Shown here piece after piece: positions 13,184-28,100 of a stretch of DNA of 64,000 nt. The notes below the pieces were generated by a model, which saw nothing but the letters and a program-made list of their open reading frames with translations, was not told the DNA's origin and did not search any database. This DNA is from Otis tarda (Eukaryota > Chordata > Aves > Otidiformes > Otididae): positions 5,278,501 to 5,342,500 of the forward strand of contig CM048576.1 in the NCBI GenBank assembly GCA_026413225.1, written 5' to 3'. Numbering within the stretch: the stretch's first letter is position 1; each line of letters starts with the position of its first letter. The translations under genes were made by a program, and so were the position numbers.

Positions 13184-16100
13184 CTGAAACCAGAAAGGAA
13201 AAACAAAACATCCTTAAAGCGCTCATTAACCAGTATGTTCACATACAAATGAGGCTTTGCAAAAGATTTGGGCTGGTCAGTCAGTGACATGAGGAATGCT
13301 AATAGTTCAGGCATGCGAAGCCCAGTCCCATTTTCTCCTTGTCGGTGGGACCAAAGCTGGTTTATGCCAGCATCATCATTTTAAGTGCAGCAGCCTCCCA
13401 TTTCTTCAGCATGCCCACTATCCATTCCAGTAGAATTAAGGGGGAGAGAGGACCAGAAGGTGTTATAATTATTGAAAGAAACTTAGATCCTGGATATCGC
13501 TGTCCAACAAGCAGATAGTACAGCCCCGTGGGTCTTTGGTATCATAGAACAGGGCAGGCCACCCATCCCTCAAGGCACGCTATGAAGGTATAGCAAGGTG
13601 GCATTTAGCTCCTGGCATCTCCTCTTTTCTATCCAATCTTTGTGGCCGTTTATTCCTTTGTGGATGTCTGAAGGGTAGACAGCAGCTTTGTTGGGCACTG
13701 GCATTTTGAAGTTCTGCTCTTGTGCTGATCTTCTGTTGAGAGTATTGAATTAAAGAGGGATGGGCTGCTCTAAAGCCTACAAGGCAGTTTGCTGCAGGCT
13801 ACCAGCATTCACTCCATGCCCTGCTAGTGCTGGGAGCTGGCATTTCACAGCACTTTGCAACAATTGGACCAACGGAGTACTCAAGCATAGAGGGTTTAAT
13901 GGCTGCATCAAATTAATACCTTTTGGTTGGTTTCTAATTGCTGGAGCTGTGCTAGCTGAGTACATTTTAAATACTTGTATTCTCTTACTGAGCAAACTAA
14001 TAGTAGAATCCAGGTTTAAATGTGAAGCGGACAAACATAATGTCCTTCAGTTGCAGCACTGAACCTTGCTGAAAGCTTCAAAAATTTGAGCAACTTATTG
14101 AAATCAGGGCTGAAGCAGAACCTTGCTTCCTCAGCATTGAAGCTTATCTCTTCACCTCTTTAAGATCAACTCATTGGTAAACTATCAAGCCTTGACATGC
14201 ATAAGTCTGACTCTGTCCACATAAAACTTGGAAAAGCAGCAGCAGTACTCAAACTTGATTTGCAGCATGCTAAGTGGTCAGGGATGGTACACAGATCCAG
14301 CACGTCAATGACCATTGCTGGTCATTGCAATTCACACAGATTTGCTGGAAACACAGCCGAGTTCCTGGACATCCAATTCAAATCACTTTTTTAGAAGAAA
14401 GATGCATTGCATTTTTGTTTGCTTATTGTAAGGCAGCACTGGTATCTTTCAAAAATGAAGTTTAAAAAACAATGGCAGGAAGTGCCACTGTGAACTACAT
14501 CTCCCTGGAGGCTCCCAGGGTTCTCAGCTTTACTGTAATACATCTGAGAACAAGTAGCTCTTGATCTCCTGCAACCTGGAGTAAAAGACTCATCCAGAAA
14601 AAGAGTGGTGATATCTACTTGCATTGGCATAGCACCACTCAGTAGCAGGGTCTTGTTACGTAAGATGCCATACAAGCACAAAGCAAGGCATTTTTCAGTT
14701 GAAACGTTCCCTCTTCAAAGTGACAGAGCATGCAGTATTCTTCCCACACCGGGGTGGGGAAACTGAGGCAGAAAGTATTGTCTACCCTGAGAGAGACTGA
14801 GCAAGTCTGAATTCCTAAAATTTACAAGTCCCAATTCCAACTGTGATACTGCCTCCTTTCAACATCCAGCATGTTATAAGTCTGCTTTTTGCCAAGCACT
14901 CAGCTTGTGCTTTAGGATGTAAAAATGCTGACTGCTTTACAAAAAGCTCAGTGATAACACTTAGGCCCTTTACAAATTGTAAAGCACCCAGCAAAGTTCC
15001 TAAATAAAAGAATCACTGGAAATGGTTGCTCTTTGTGAATTCCTGAGGTCCTGGAATCGGGAACATGTTCAAAGCAGAATCTCTTAGTAGCAAATAACTA
15101 GGCAGAAGATGGTAATTTTGGTGTATTCTGAACAAGGAACATTTTTTGCAGCTGTCATTTCCTTGTGCCTGGAAATTGGAGGTCAGTCCTCTCTCCAATC
15201 ACTAGAAGCAAAGGCATCCCTTTGAAAAGACGTGCTTGATTTTTCTCCTCCATCTCTTGTGGCTAATGAACATCATGTCATTGCTGAACTTATTCTGGCA
15301 TCTTGTCCTCTGAGCCTGACAACCCACCATTGCTCGCATGGCTCCTTTCTGTGAATGTTGTGGTTTCACTTCAATTCCCTTTAGCAAATTAAAAGAAAAT
15401 AAAAAAAAACAAGAAAAAGCAATGGTGTTCAAGCTGCTTGGGATGCTGTTTAAAACAAGGAAAATGAAAAATAAGGTAGAGTAGCAGCTCTCTTACAGCG
15501 TAGCTTGCTGCTACATTGTAAGAAAGGGACTGAAACTAGCACAACTCCCCAGAGCTCAGAGTGTGTGCTTGGGTTAAGATGAAGTAATTTGTTGAACTAG
15601 CCTTGTGTGGTTTAGCTCAGGGACAGAGAGGAAGGCAGCATCTTCAGCTGATGGCTGAGGTCCTGAGTATACAGTCTGTAGCACTGAAAATGCTTTCACT
15701 CAGTCCAGACGTAGAGCTGACAGCAGTCAGACAACAGCACCCAGTTCACATCCTCCCCTTGACGTGGATGCATCTACATACAGACAGCCTGCCCCAGCCA
15801 GCACTGTACGACACACAGAGCACCCATAATGCTGGGTCTGATTGCTGGAGCAAGAGAACTAAGTGCCTGTTTTCACCCTCAGTGCTGGTGCTTCTCACAT
15901 CTCTGCAGAAACACTACTATCCTGTCTGTACTTCCTCTTCTTTATAGCTTTTGTGTTAAACACTCCCTATACCTTTTACTTGTTGGTACTCTGAAATACA
16001 GGCCCAATGCAGCTCACATGGTTGTGCTCACATGGTCTTTATGGCATATGTTCAGAATGTGCAGGATTCAATTTTACTTTCTAGAACAAAAGGATATTCC

Positions 16101-19100
16101 AAGAGCTGGAATCTCCTCCCAAATAAGCCAAGTCAGTGTAACCATCCTGAGTTTGCAGACAGCCTGAAAGAACATCTCTGAGTAACAAAAGCTCTTCATG
16201 ATACCTTAACTTTTCTGGCAACTCAGCCCTTATTAGCTGTTTAAATGCCAGTGTTCACTGTTTCACAGTTTATACCACGAGTTATATGGGAGGAGAAAAT
16301 ACTGTTGGTAAAAAGAAGATCAAAAAACGAGAGGCATGAATGGAAAAAAATACTGAGGGTGGAAAATGACGAGGAACACAGAGCAGAAAGATAGCTGCTC
16401 ATCATATGTCATGCCAAGGCACTCATGACAAATAACAATGCAGTGAATTGGTGTATAAAGGCCACAGCTGATGTACATTCCTGTACTCCTCCTCCAAAAC
16501 AAGAAGTATGTGCTCCAAGAATGGAGAGCTGTAAATCTCATTCAGCTACAGGAGACCCCAAAAGTGAAGCTCACCCTGCTCTTCAAGGTCAAATGAGGTA
16601 TTACTCAAATTGTCAAGTCCACAAGGAGTCCTTGGTTTCCACCAGGTGTTAGCTAGTCGGGCAGCTGGTGCCATTGCAAAATGACTCTTCACTAACAAGA
16701 CTTACAAAGGTGAAAATGAAACAGTTTACATTGCTTCCAATTACCCAGTCTGAGGACACAAGTTAAAAAAGGCAACAGAAAATGAGAGGCATCTTAAAAA
16801 TAACAATGTTTATGTGCTCAGAGAATTACATCGCAGATATAAAACTACGAAACCCTGAATATGGCATGGTAAATGGTAGCACCAACATATCTGCTCCACA
16901 GCTATAAGGTCAGCCTTTGTATTTGTTCAGCAGCAGCTTTCTCTCTGAAAAGAGGCTCAGACTGGACACAAGCTCTTGGTAACTACACAGTAGCAAAGCC
17001 CTGGATGCTTGGTCTCCAAGCATCTTAGAAGCCAAGATAGAACTATGGCTGCTGATGCGCCTGTGACTCAGGAAGTCATGACAGAGCTTTACATTCAGGC
17101 AGGGAACCTTTACCTCCTGTCACCTCGCTTCGTCAGGCTCAGACAACAGATGGCACATGGAAGGGGTTGGGATGACAGATGACAGTGAATATATATAGCA
17201 TTCTATTTGCATTTGCTTCTAAATTTGTCCTCCAGAGACTGTGAGTGTGTGTAGCCTTAATCAGCATAAAGCTCCCAAGCAGCATGTTGGTAGCAAGATC
17301 AAGGCCACGATCACTCCAAACTGGATAGCCAAGGGTCTAGTGCAATGCTACTGGAACACTGATGCAGCAAGGCACTTTCAGTGGTGGGCTCCAGGTTAGA
17401 GCCAGGCAATAAGCAAATTCTGCCCTGCTCTTGCTGTGCTCCAGACATGGGAGGTATCCCCCATTTCGGTGGGTGGGGGCCTGAATTATTTTCCGGTTTT
17501 TTGGTTTCTAGGGGAGCGATTGCTGCAGCACCCAGAGCAGCTCCCAGTTAAGACAGAGGTGCACAGTTACCAGTAGGCCTAGCAGAGCTGGAACGACAGT
17601 GCTGTTTGGTGCTAAGTAAATTACCTATTGGACAACTCAACAGTCCTGTTCTACACTAATGCCAGTGGAGCCTCTTCTGGAATGGAAGCAAGGACTGCTA
17701 AGTGAAGACGTTCAAGTCCTCCCTCCCAAGCTCATAGACTGACAGGGAATGGAAGCAATTAGATACACACAGCAGTGGGATATTCTTCTTAACTGCATTG
17801 TGTAACCCAAATTTCTTAACCCAGTGACAGCAGAATTCAGAAAGATGCCTGAGAAGGAAGAGAAGGGAATGGCAGAAAGAAGAGGCAGGAGGAAGTTGAG
17901 TCGCTGCCACCTAGGCAGGACCTAGTTATCTTCTAGCTACAGGCATACACAGAAAGCTCATGATCAAAGCTCTCTGAAAATCCATTAATGTTTGCACTTC
18001 CTCTAGGTGTTAAATGTTGTTCCACCCATGCACACAAGAAGAAATTTAGCTACTTGTAAAACAAAAGTAGGGAAAACATTTCATGTAGCATGGAGGAAAG
18101 CACCATTAAAGGGAATGAGAGAGTCTTATCAAACCAGGGTAATGGTATGCTAGAACAAGGTGACCGAATCATTAATTTTGCACTAGGAATTTTTTTTTTT
18201 TTAAATGGAAAACCCAAGTGTTTGGAGCAAGCAGACAGCTCAGCCTAAAGAGCTGGAAAATATGTGCTCCTCAGTGGGGAGCTGTAATATATTTTCCCTT
18301 TTCTGTGCCAGATTTGGAGTGCTCAGCCAATATACAATTAAATGGACCTGGACAAAGCAGCTTCCTGAGGAGCATAATTAGCTGGTGGCTTGGAGTACTC
18401 TCTAATTCAATTAGCAGCACTATTTATCAGAGCCAGCTGAGATTTACATTTGCACTTGCTGACGTCAATGTGAGACTTGCAGTGAGTCCCAGAAGCCTCC
18501 AGTTCAGCAGGAGCGAATTGAACTGCTAGGGTAATTTATTTTCAAAGAACAAGAGCTGGAGTTTGGGTTTGGGTGGGGAGGTGTTTGATGGGCTTTTTCC
18601 CCTAAGCACTCCTTGCTCTACAGCCACTGAGCAGCAGACCTGAAATCTACACCGGCAGCTTCCCTCACAGCTCAGTTCGAAGTGATACTTCTTCTGTTTC
18701 TCCTTTCCTTTTATAAAAAAAAAAGCTGCATTTTCATAGTGTTTTTACATTTATTTTATAGGTAGCAGGGGATATTTCCAAATCATCAGGTGGAAGCAGG
18801 TGTCAGATTTGAGAGATGCGTCATTCTGCTGAGCTGAGGCCAGGCGAAGGTACATGCCCAGAAATGCGAGCAGCCTAGATCATTACAGGAATTCTTGATG
18901 CATCTTCACTGACTCTAACCAAAAACCTGTGTGTCTGACCCCCCTGAGAAAAGTTCTCCCCACAGATCTACTCGCTCTGGGATCCTTTCAACTCACTAAT
19001 TTCTAGCACCTGACATCCTGTGACAACTGTGTTACTGCTGCTCTCCTGCAGCAAAACTCCCCAGAATTATCAATTTCTTAGCTCTGAGAGAGACAGCACT

Positions 19101-22100
19101 GCCTAGATTTGTTGTCTCAAACTAAAATGAAACAAAAACATAGAAGTGTTTTTCCTGGGTTATCCATACCTTCTTTGCTATCAGGCCCCCCAACAATTTT
19201 CTGAGCTATAGAAGTACTTGTCACCTCCCTGAAACAGTCTCAGGGCATCACCAATGCCCTCAGAGAACCTGCCAGCTGGATGGAGTAGCAACTCAGTGTC
19301 CTCCCTCTGAGGCTCTGCAGTGGCCACTCTAGCAGGCTTGGTACTCTACAGATTGGGATAAGGACAGAAGCAAGCAAAGCAAGGACTGACTAGCAGCAAG
19401 CAAGACTGCTGCAGCCACCAACAGAAAGACACATCAGTAGTACTTGCTTTGCAGATGAGGTTTTCCAATCTCAACAAAAGGCCAACAGCTAATGCCTGGG
19501 TCTGCAAGGTGAGACAGACCCTCGCATCTCATTCAATTGCAAGGCAGATCTGCAGTTGCCACTAGCTAACTCATCTGTCAGCTGCCAATCTACTGCAAAA
19601 CTTGTGTAATTTCCCCTTTTGAGAACTACATGAGCCTCATTATTTTCTGCAAGTTATAACTCAATCACACTCAGGGGGGGAAAAAACCAAAAACAATGCT
19701 GTCTTATTTTAGAAATGCTATGACGCATTCAGAGCAAAGAGCCCAACAGACTGATTACGAACATCTGCCATGAGAAACCTTTATATGGATGTTGAGACAA
19801 AATTCCAATACTTGGATGCAAAACAATGCAAAGGTATTTACCTGCCACTGCTGTTACGAAGTTGAAACTCCTCACTCTTTCATTCATTGCCAAACTCCTG
19901 GAGGTAAGTGGGCAGCTAACAAACTTTTGGTCCAAATGGGAAACTGCAACACCGGCCGGGTTTAAGAGACCTGGACCGTCATGGGAGCACCAAGTTCCAG
20001 CTGAGCCCCTTAATCACTCATCCACCCTACCTCTTCTCCAAGAGCCAAATTACAGAAAGAAATCAAAAATATATTACAAAAAAAAAAATTATGAAGCAGG
20101 CAATCCAAAAAGAGCCTTTCTGAAGGCAACAGAATGTTGGATGGGCTGGTAGAAGGGGCCTTGACCTTGTCTGTAGTATCCAGTTTTAAATCTGATACCT
20201 TTAAATTACACAGTAGCTAAAACCAGGAAAGATCAGACCTTACATGGTTTGTTTTTTCTGCTCTTCACTGTACTATGAGTTGTCTTGGGAAGCTGTGCCG
20301 ACTGCTATGCACTTGCCCTGCTAGGCAGGCCATGGTTCCTGGCTCATTCTTCTTCTTCAGGGGGAAGAGAGAATCTGTCAGACAAGTAGGGTGACAAGAT
20401 GGGGAGATACTACTGGTTCTCTCATCCCTCAGCATCAGCGATACCCCTGTCATGGTTCAGCCTCACTCAGCAGCTAAAATATCATGCAGTCACTCACTCA
20501 CTCCTCCCCCTCACTGACCACCCAGTGGGATGGGAGGAGATTCAGGAAAGAAGAAAGACAAAACTTCTAGGTTGAAATAAAAACAGTTTAAGAGAACAGA
20601 GGAAAAGAAAACAGAGAGGGAAAACAAAACCAATAACAGAATACACTTAAGCGCATTATTTACAGTACAGTAGCTCACAATGGATCCTGGTGCTCTGCTC
20701 CACCCTGAGTAGCAAATCCTGCCCCTGAGCACCATCCCCACTTGTATACTGAGCATGAGGTCACATGGGATGGCAGAGCCCTTTGGCTAATTTGGGTAAG
20801 CTATGCCAGCTGTGTCTCCAGACACAGAAACCACTGGCTCCAGCTCTGGTGAAAGTTAACTCTAGGACATTATCCACCCCTTATTCTATAGCATCTACAT
20901 CATGCCCAGATCCTACACCTTCCAATTAATCACCACCATTTTTTTTCCCTGGCTTTGATATGCACACACATATATCACTCCCTTAGTCTATAGATCATCC
21001 CTCCAAAACGTCTGTTGAGTTCATTTAGTCCATGACTTTGGGCTCCCTCTATCTTAACAGTCTCTCAGGGCAGGAGATGATGCAGTGTTTGTTGGTGTAT
21101 CTGGTGCGACTGGTGTATCTCATCCATGGTCTGCGGGTTGAAGATGTCATTACCAGCACAATTCCCCAGGTGAGCACATGTCCTTCACCAGCACTATGCA
21201 GTCGAGCTGCCCCACATGCTGACTGCTGAAGGTCTGCTGAAGGGACAGAGCACAGTGCTGCAAACTGCAGGAGCTCTGGAAGTACTAACAACAGGGATGG
21301 AAATCAGACCTGCTGCTATGGCAACCTGGCCTCCTCCACTGGTGAAGACACTACACCTCCCCTCTGCTCCAGCTGTGAAGCATTGATAAGGAATAGCATG
21401 GAGTATTTCCATGCAGCTCGAGAACAGGAGCGGAGGAGGCTGACAGGCAACACCAGCAGGACTAAGGATCTGACTGCCTGATCTCCTCTTGCAACATGCT
21501 CTGCAAACTGTCTTCTGTTCCAGTCTGCCGCTAATGCAACAGCATCTTGTGTTAAGGAGGACACAGCAGCCAGAAAGCTTCCCTCCCCACCACCTTTAGA
21601 TGATCTGTCCTAAGGCCTCGGTGATTGCTCAGCCAGGGAGTATGCTCCCTTTTCCTCACCCCCAGTATTCTGCCTTTACCTCTCATCGCTACCAGGGTGT
21701 GTATGCTCTGAAGTTTCAGGATCTCTCTGGGACTCCCAGCTTCTCGCAACAAACTGGTGCTCTGTGGCAAGACGCTACCTTTGCTACAACAAGGGAAGCC
21801 ATTACGTCCAGCAGTAACAGTCACGTGCACTCTCCCTTCATAAGCCAGACATGGAGGACCACACACAGAAATCCACATCCCTGTACTGAGTGGGTTACCA
21901 GAGTTTGGCTACAGGCTTGCAGAGATACTTAGCCAACAAAAAACATACAGCTTGAGAATCTAGCTGGAGTTTACATGATCTAAATGCAACACACAGCGTC
22001 ATCTATCAAATCAAAATGACTGCACAGGTTTTCACTGCCAAGCTTGGGAATAATTTACCAGCCTTAGTCTGGCAGGAAGTACTTTGACAGCATTTCCCCT

Positions 22101-25100
22101 AGAAGCACAGAGCTGCAACATACTATCTACCTATGTATTCAGCCAAATTCCTGAGAAGCCAGCCAGATATTTATGCTTGGCAGGACACAGGGGTTTAGCT
22201 GTATAGAAGGAAATTCTTTAATCCTAATCCTAACAATTTCCCCTAATGGGGGGGGGAGAGGGGGCGCAAAAGAAAGAAAAAAATATCAGAGTGACTCATA
22301 CAGAAACAATATCAAAGCAGTGAAGAGAGTGACAAGCAAGGACTCAGCTCATTACCGAGCTACGCGTTTGGCTCTAGCTTAACTCCTTGCACTGATTCCA
22401 TCAGCATTGCGGGCTGCAGTAGGGTCAAGACAGAGATGGTATCAGATGTACATGCACCTTTCAGGAAAAATCCCCAGCCAAGATAGGAATGAACAAAAAA
22501 GCCTGGGTGAAAGTGGAGGATTCAAAACGCTTGTATCCAACCTGAGTTAAGACCTACAGTTGCAGACTTAACTGTCTCCCCACAAATGGAGCAGATAAAT
22601 GGTGCTGTTTCTTCCAGACAGATGCTGCTTTGTATTCAAGAGGGCACAGCCTCTAAGGGGATACAAAATGGGTTCAGAAGAGAGAGCAGTGGTATGTCTC
22701 TCATGAGCTTTAATCCAAAGTTCAGAGGCTCCGGATAGGGGTTGAAAGTGCAATAATCCAAAAAGCCCCAGGAGACAGACCAACTCCTTCTCTACCAAAC
22801 ATCAGCTAAGTACAGGAAAAATGAGTGAAAGTGGGAAGATGCTATGGAGAATTCAGGAGACTGTGGAGAAGTCAGACACGTACAAGCCATACCAGAATAA
22901 TTCACTTTACTTTCATTAAGGAGGCTAGCATCTCTGCAGCAGACAGGCGCTACCTCGCAAGCACCCTTAGCAAATTACCTCCCCATGGTTAACCCAAGGT
23001 GTCTTAAAAGCTCATTTGGACCTGACTCAGTGCCTCTGACTTCAAAGGACTTTAGATCAGATCCAAACAATCAAAGCTCGTCTGTTCAGCAGAAGATAGC
23101 AAGATAAACAAGCTTTAAAAACACATGAATGTGTCTTGAGAGCAAAAATGCACATTCAGGGGTACATGCTCTGCACAAGGAGTCCTTTGCAAAACTCTTA
23201 CGCAGGTGCTTCTGTTGCCTCATTAATAAGACTCATTGGTCATCTCATTCTGGCTTCCTAAAGCCCAGCCCGCATGTAACAGTAGATGTCAGAAAACATA
23301 GTTTATGAAAAACCTCGCCAAGAAAACCTGTTTGTGTCAGCAAGCTGGGAAGATTAGAGCACTCCTGGGAGTTGTTCTAACATTATCGCTCTTTCTCACT
23401 GTTCAACTGCTTTTGCCAGCCCCCTCTCTGGAGGGTCCTATTACTAGGAAGTAATAAGGTCTCACATAGAAAATAGGAGGGCACTGAACTCTCAGTTTTT
23501 TACAGAGATTTTTCCAGTCAGCCTCTCTGTCCAGCTACATAATCAGAGCTTTAAAGTACTAAATAACCATCCCCTTACAGCTGAGGGTTTATGTATTTGC
23601 AGGAATGTACTAACAACATGCCCAATTTGTCAGTCCCCCGATTCCACTCCCCGTTAGCCTAGAGGACAGCAATTTCAATCTCTACTTCTCACAGAAATTC
23701 CTGTTCAGACACACAGGCAAGTTGTTCGGTGAGCAGAACTAACAAAGAACAGATTCTAACAGAGGTCTCTTCCATGGATTCTCTGTTGTCTAATAAAGGT
23801 GTGACCTTGCTGACTTTTCACTAGATGAGACAGCCTCCTCTCTCTATCTGCCAGTTGTGGCAAAATTCGGAAGAGCTCATGCTCTTTGAGACTGATTACA
23901 CCTGTCTTGAATTTGGCTGAAACAAGACAGGAGACTGAAAAGTCTGTTGGGAGGAGGTGACATAAACCTTATTTCTTTAGAAAGCAAAACAAAAAACATT
24001 ACTTCAACAAGAAGTGCACAGGGAGGATTCTGTTTAAAAATAATCCTACTCACCACCCTTCTCAGCTAGCTTCACCCTCTAAAGCAACCTTGCTCATAAA
24101 TATTGCAAGTACAAGTTTGACAGAGGTTGCACTGTAGCCAGCAAGCTGCCTTTACTGGAAACTGGATTTCAAGCTGGGATTTGCCAATGTATCTTTCCTC
24201 CCTGTACGTAGCTACTTTTGCAAGTGGATAATCAGACAGAATTAGTTCACAGACCTGCCAGCCTTTCTCCCTCCCTCTCAAATGTGTAAAGCATACCTGG
24301 AAGCATCTAGGAATGGCTTGTATGCAATGGTTACCCACTCTTCTTTGTTGGAGGAATACCTTGGCTCCCTTGGAGTTTCAGCTGCTGTATCCAAGTCCAC
24401 CAGATAGTGGCATTTGGAAATGTCAATCTGCAGAAAGACAGACATTCTTGTGGTTTATTTCCTGTAGGCTTCTGGTTGTACATTTTCATTTATACAGACT
24501 ATTACTTATCAATGGGAAGGGGTGAAATTTCTAGCAACAGGTGAAATGCTTCATGCAGGATGCATGACAAAATATTTTGAATGTTTTCAAGTAAAACTTT
24601 TTTGGCGGAACATAAGCTACCACTACTGCTCTAGCCATAGGAGAGTCCTAGGGTCCCTCTCTGACGAAGGACCACTGCCAGCTCTCTTACTGGGGAACTG
24701 TCAAGTCACAGAGGGGAATTTGAGATGGCAGAACCAATTCTGTTTATGTTTTTCCAGGTGGTTGTCTAACTAGCTATTAAAGACTTCTTACAATGCTGAC
24801 TCCACAAGATCCCCAGGCAAAAGATTTCATTATCTTTATTGTTAGAAAGGTTTCCTGATGTCTACACTGAATCTTCTTCTGTCTCAGTTCACACTTGTTC
24901 CTACTTGTTTTACATCATGAACAAGGGAAACATCATTTTCTTTATGATAGTTTTAACATACTAGAGTTCTATTATCTGAAGATGGCTCTCATCTCCTCTA
25001 CCATCCTATTTTACTCTGTAGTCATGTTTTCTACCCCTCTGCTAATTCTTGTGGGTCTTCAATTAGTCACATGTATCCTGAATAGAGTTGCCCACATCAG

Positions 25101-28100
25101 GATGTAGCACTTTAACGAAGGACTTTCTAATACAGAGCAGCAAAGCAACAGTTGCACAACATGCTCCTGTGCATATAACCCTTCATGCGGCTCATCTCTT
25201 TATACAGCAGCATGGCATTACTAAGCTGTATTCATCCAGTGATTCGTTGCACCCCTGCATCCTTTCCTGAAGGACTTGTGCCTAACTGGCTGGTCTTCAA
25301 CCTATATGTATTCACTGAATCATTTGTATGATTCAGTCCATACCGTCCATACTAAATTTCATCCTTTTTTCCCCAGATCCTCATGCTCCCCCATTTATCC
25401 TCCTGTTAGAAACAGTGTATCTGCCAACTTTCTGCAAAAGAAATTCCCCTCAGTCACCTAATTTTTCATGCCTTCTCTGGGAGTGCTTTTACAATCAGCT
25501 GCACCCAATTCCAGCACATGTGGCTCAGAACACAGACAGACCGATACGGGTTACTCAAGGATCACACAAGCTCCACAACCTGTTAACTCTGCAAGTCTCG
25601 CGGTACCAGTCTTGTCATCTCATGGCCGGGCTTAAGCAGAATTATGGAAAACAGTAAATAGTTCCAGTAGAGTTAAATTTGTTGTCTGGCAAAAATTATG
25701 GTGGGGTTTGTGCATGAACAACCTGTCCTGCAGCACTGATAACCATCAGTGACTCACTTGCAGCAGATGGCCATCACATTGTACCTCTCAGACCATGTGG
25801 ACTTGGTATCAGCACAGTCACAACTTTATCAGCTGGCTATGATGCAAGTAACTGCTCTGCCCTGACCAAAATATTTGGTGACACCCTGCCAAATTATGAA
25901 GATGCATTCGAGGAAGCAACATCACAGAAATAAATTATGTATGTGACCTCCCAGTTAAATGAGCTCTGGGCAACGTCCTCAGGAGACTCACATTATGCAA
26001 CCTTCTTGTTCCTGCTGGGAGAGTGCTCTTGGATATGAATAGGCTGTACTATTCATTTATAGGAATACTCTGTGTCCTTTCTGGCTAACAGCCCCCACCT
26101 CCTGCTCTCTTCTCCCCATTCCTCACAGGTACTCCTGCAGATGTGCACTTGAGCTGCTGAGGAATAAAAACTCTGCCAAGACAAATGTGAACTGTCAGCT
26201 ACAAAGACAACTTGAGTTCCTACCAGGACAAATTTATTGTAAATAATAAGCATCACATGTAAGATAAATTTCATACAAGGTAGCTCAACAAGAGGCTACA
26301 TTGTGTAGAAACCTCTGCATTGAGCAGAAGAGATATAGAGGAGAGGACAGGTTACAAATAAAGGCTGATGTCCTCCTGTTGAAGATCTAATTGTCTTTAA
26401 GCGATCTAAGTCACGTTTTCAAAAGTGAAATAATCCCAAGCCTAAGGCCATGTTTAAATTGTACCAGGGTAGCTCTATCATTATAATACGCCAGAAAAAT
26501 GAGCCCTTCACGGATGCAGTGTACAGCAGCAAGGTTGAGCTTTTGCTAGCATAATGATTTTCAGCCCCTGGAGCAAAGCAAGTTCTACCAGTTACTGCCT
26601 CGTACTTGGGTATTTTGCTGACACTAGCTTTTGACAGCCAGGGGTCACACTTTCTCACATCTGGCATTTGCTGAGTTTTCTGGCAAAAGCTTGCAGTAGA
26701 GACCTGAGAGGCACTAGAAGTCAACAGGGCTGATGCTTTCAACTATCTTATGCTCTTGTGCCACTTCCAGTCAGATCAATCTGAAAAGTTCTGTCTCCGG
26801 TATTTCTTTTTGCAAACTGAGAACACACAGAATTTTTGGGTGCTTTTTCTGGCTCTGCTGGTCCACAAGCCATTCTTTGGCACTCCAGTATTCCCAGCTG
26901 CGGAAGGGGACTAACGATTCCCACTTCTGCCTCTAGTATGCTATTAATCATTGTACATTAAAATGTAGTACAGCATTTTGAAATTTCTGAGAAAATACAC
27001 TAGTAAAATACACCACATCCCAGTAATTATTGGTGGTTTCCTTTGATAACCTAGATATTTTGATTTGGGAGACATCAGGGAACTAGAATACCTGTATTTA
27101 GATATTAAAAAAATATATCACCAGAGTCTTTCCTCAGGTTAAATGGAATGGAAGACAGGGTAGAACTTCTGATCAATAAATATTTGCAAATTGTAACATG
27201 AGACTCATCAGTTTTGCAGATGTTTCACCATGGTGGAATACAAGGGAGAAAGGAAAGAGACTTAACATGGAAATTTAGGAAAAATACCAAGTTTTCAACT
27301 GTTAACACCTCAGTTTACAGCTGCCACCAATCCCTGCATTGAGCAGGACAGGGTTATCAGAGTGCCAGGCCACTTTGTGCCGTCTAATCCCAGCCCTATT
27401 AGATCAGCAAACACCAAGGAAACTGTCAAGCAAATAAAAGGTCCCACCAGCTCCTCCCAAACACCCTGCCACTGCCAAGCCTGTGTTTAAACTCCCAACT
27501 GCATGAACAGGAGCACTGGTGCATACTTCTAACATGCTTCCTTCCCATGTCAGGTATAAACAAGGACACCTTCCACTGAGCAACCCACTGCACTTTCAGG
27601 AAAGAAATTCATGAGGAGGCTAAGAGACCTGTAAGGAAATTTTGTGTCAGGCTAAGAACTTTCATCATGCATCTTGGTGTAAACTGGTTACAAGTTTTTT
27701 CTGAAGATAGAAACAAAACCAAATCATTGTGCTGAATTATTGCCTGGAAACAGGCACCATGGCCCCAGAAACACACTGTATCATCATAAGATCCTGTCAA
27801 CAGTGTACACACAAAAAATTGTCTCTCAGCTGGTGACACAAACTCTTGGTCCTTGTTCATCCCTCAGGGCCTCTGAACAGAATGTAGATTGCAATCTCGC
27901 CTTTTTCACACACAAGCTTTTCAATGTGCAGGCTATGGGAGAGTTCTTACAAGGTCAGATCATCACTGACATTTGCAAAATTACAGACCCCCTCCACATT
28001 TATTTGGCTTTTTGCAAACAGGGCAACAGGGGCTGGAAGGGAAAGACTAAGGACCCTATCAGGAGGAGGATTCACATTAATAAGTTATATGCCTGGTGGA

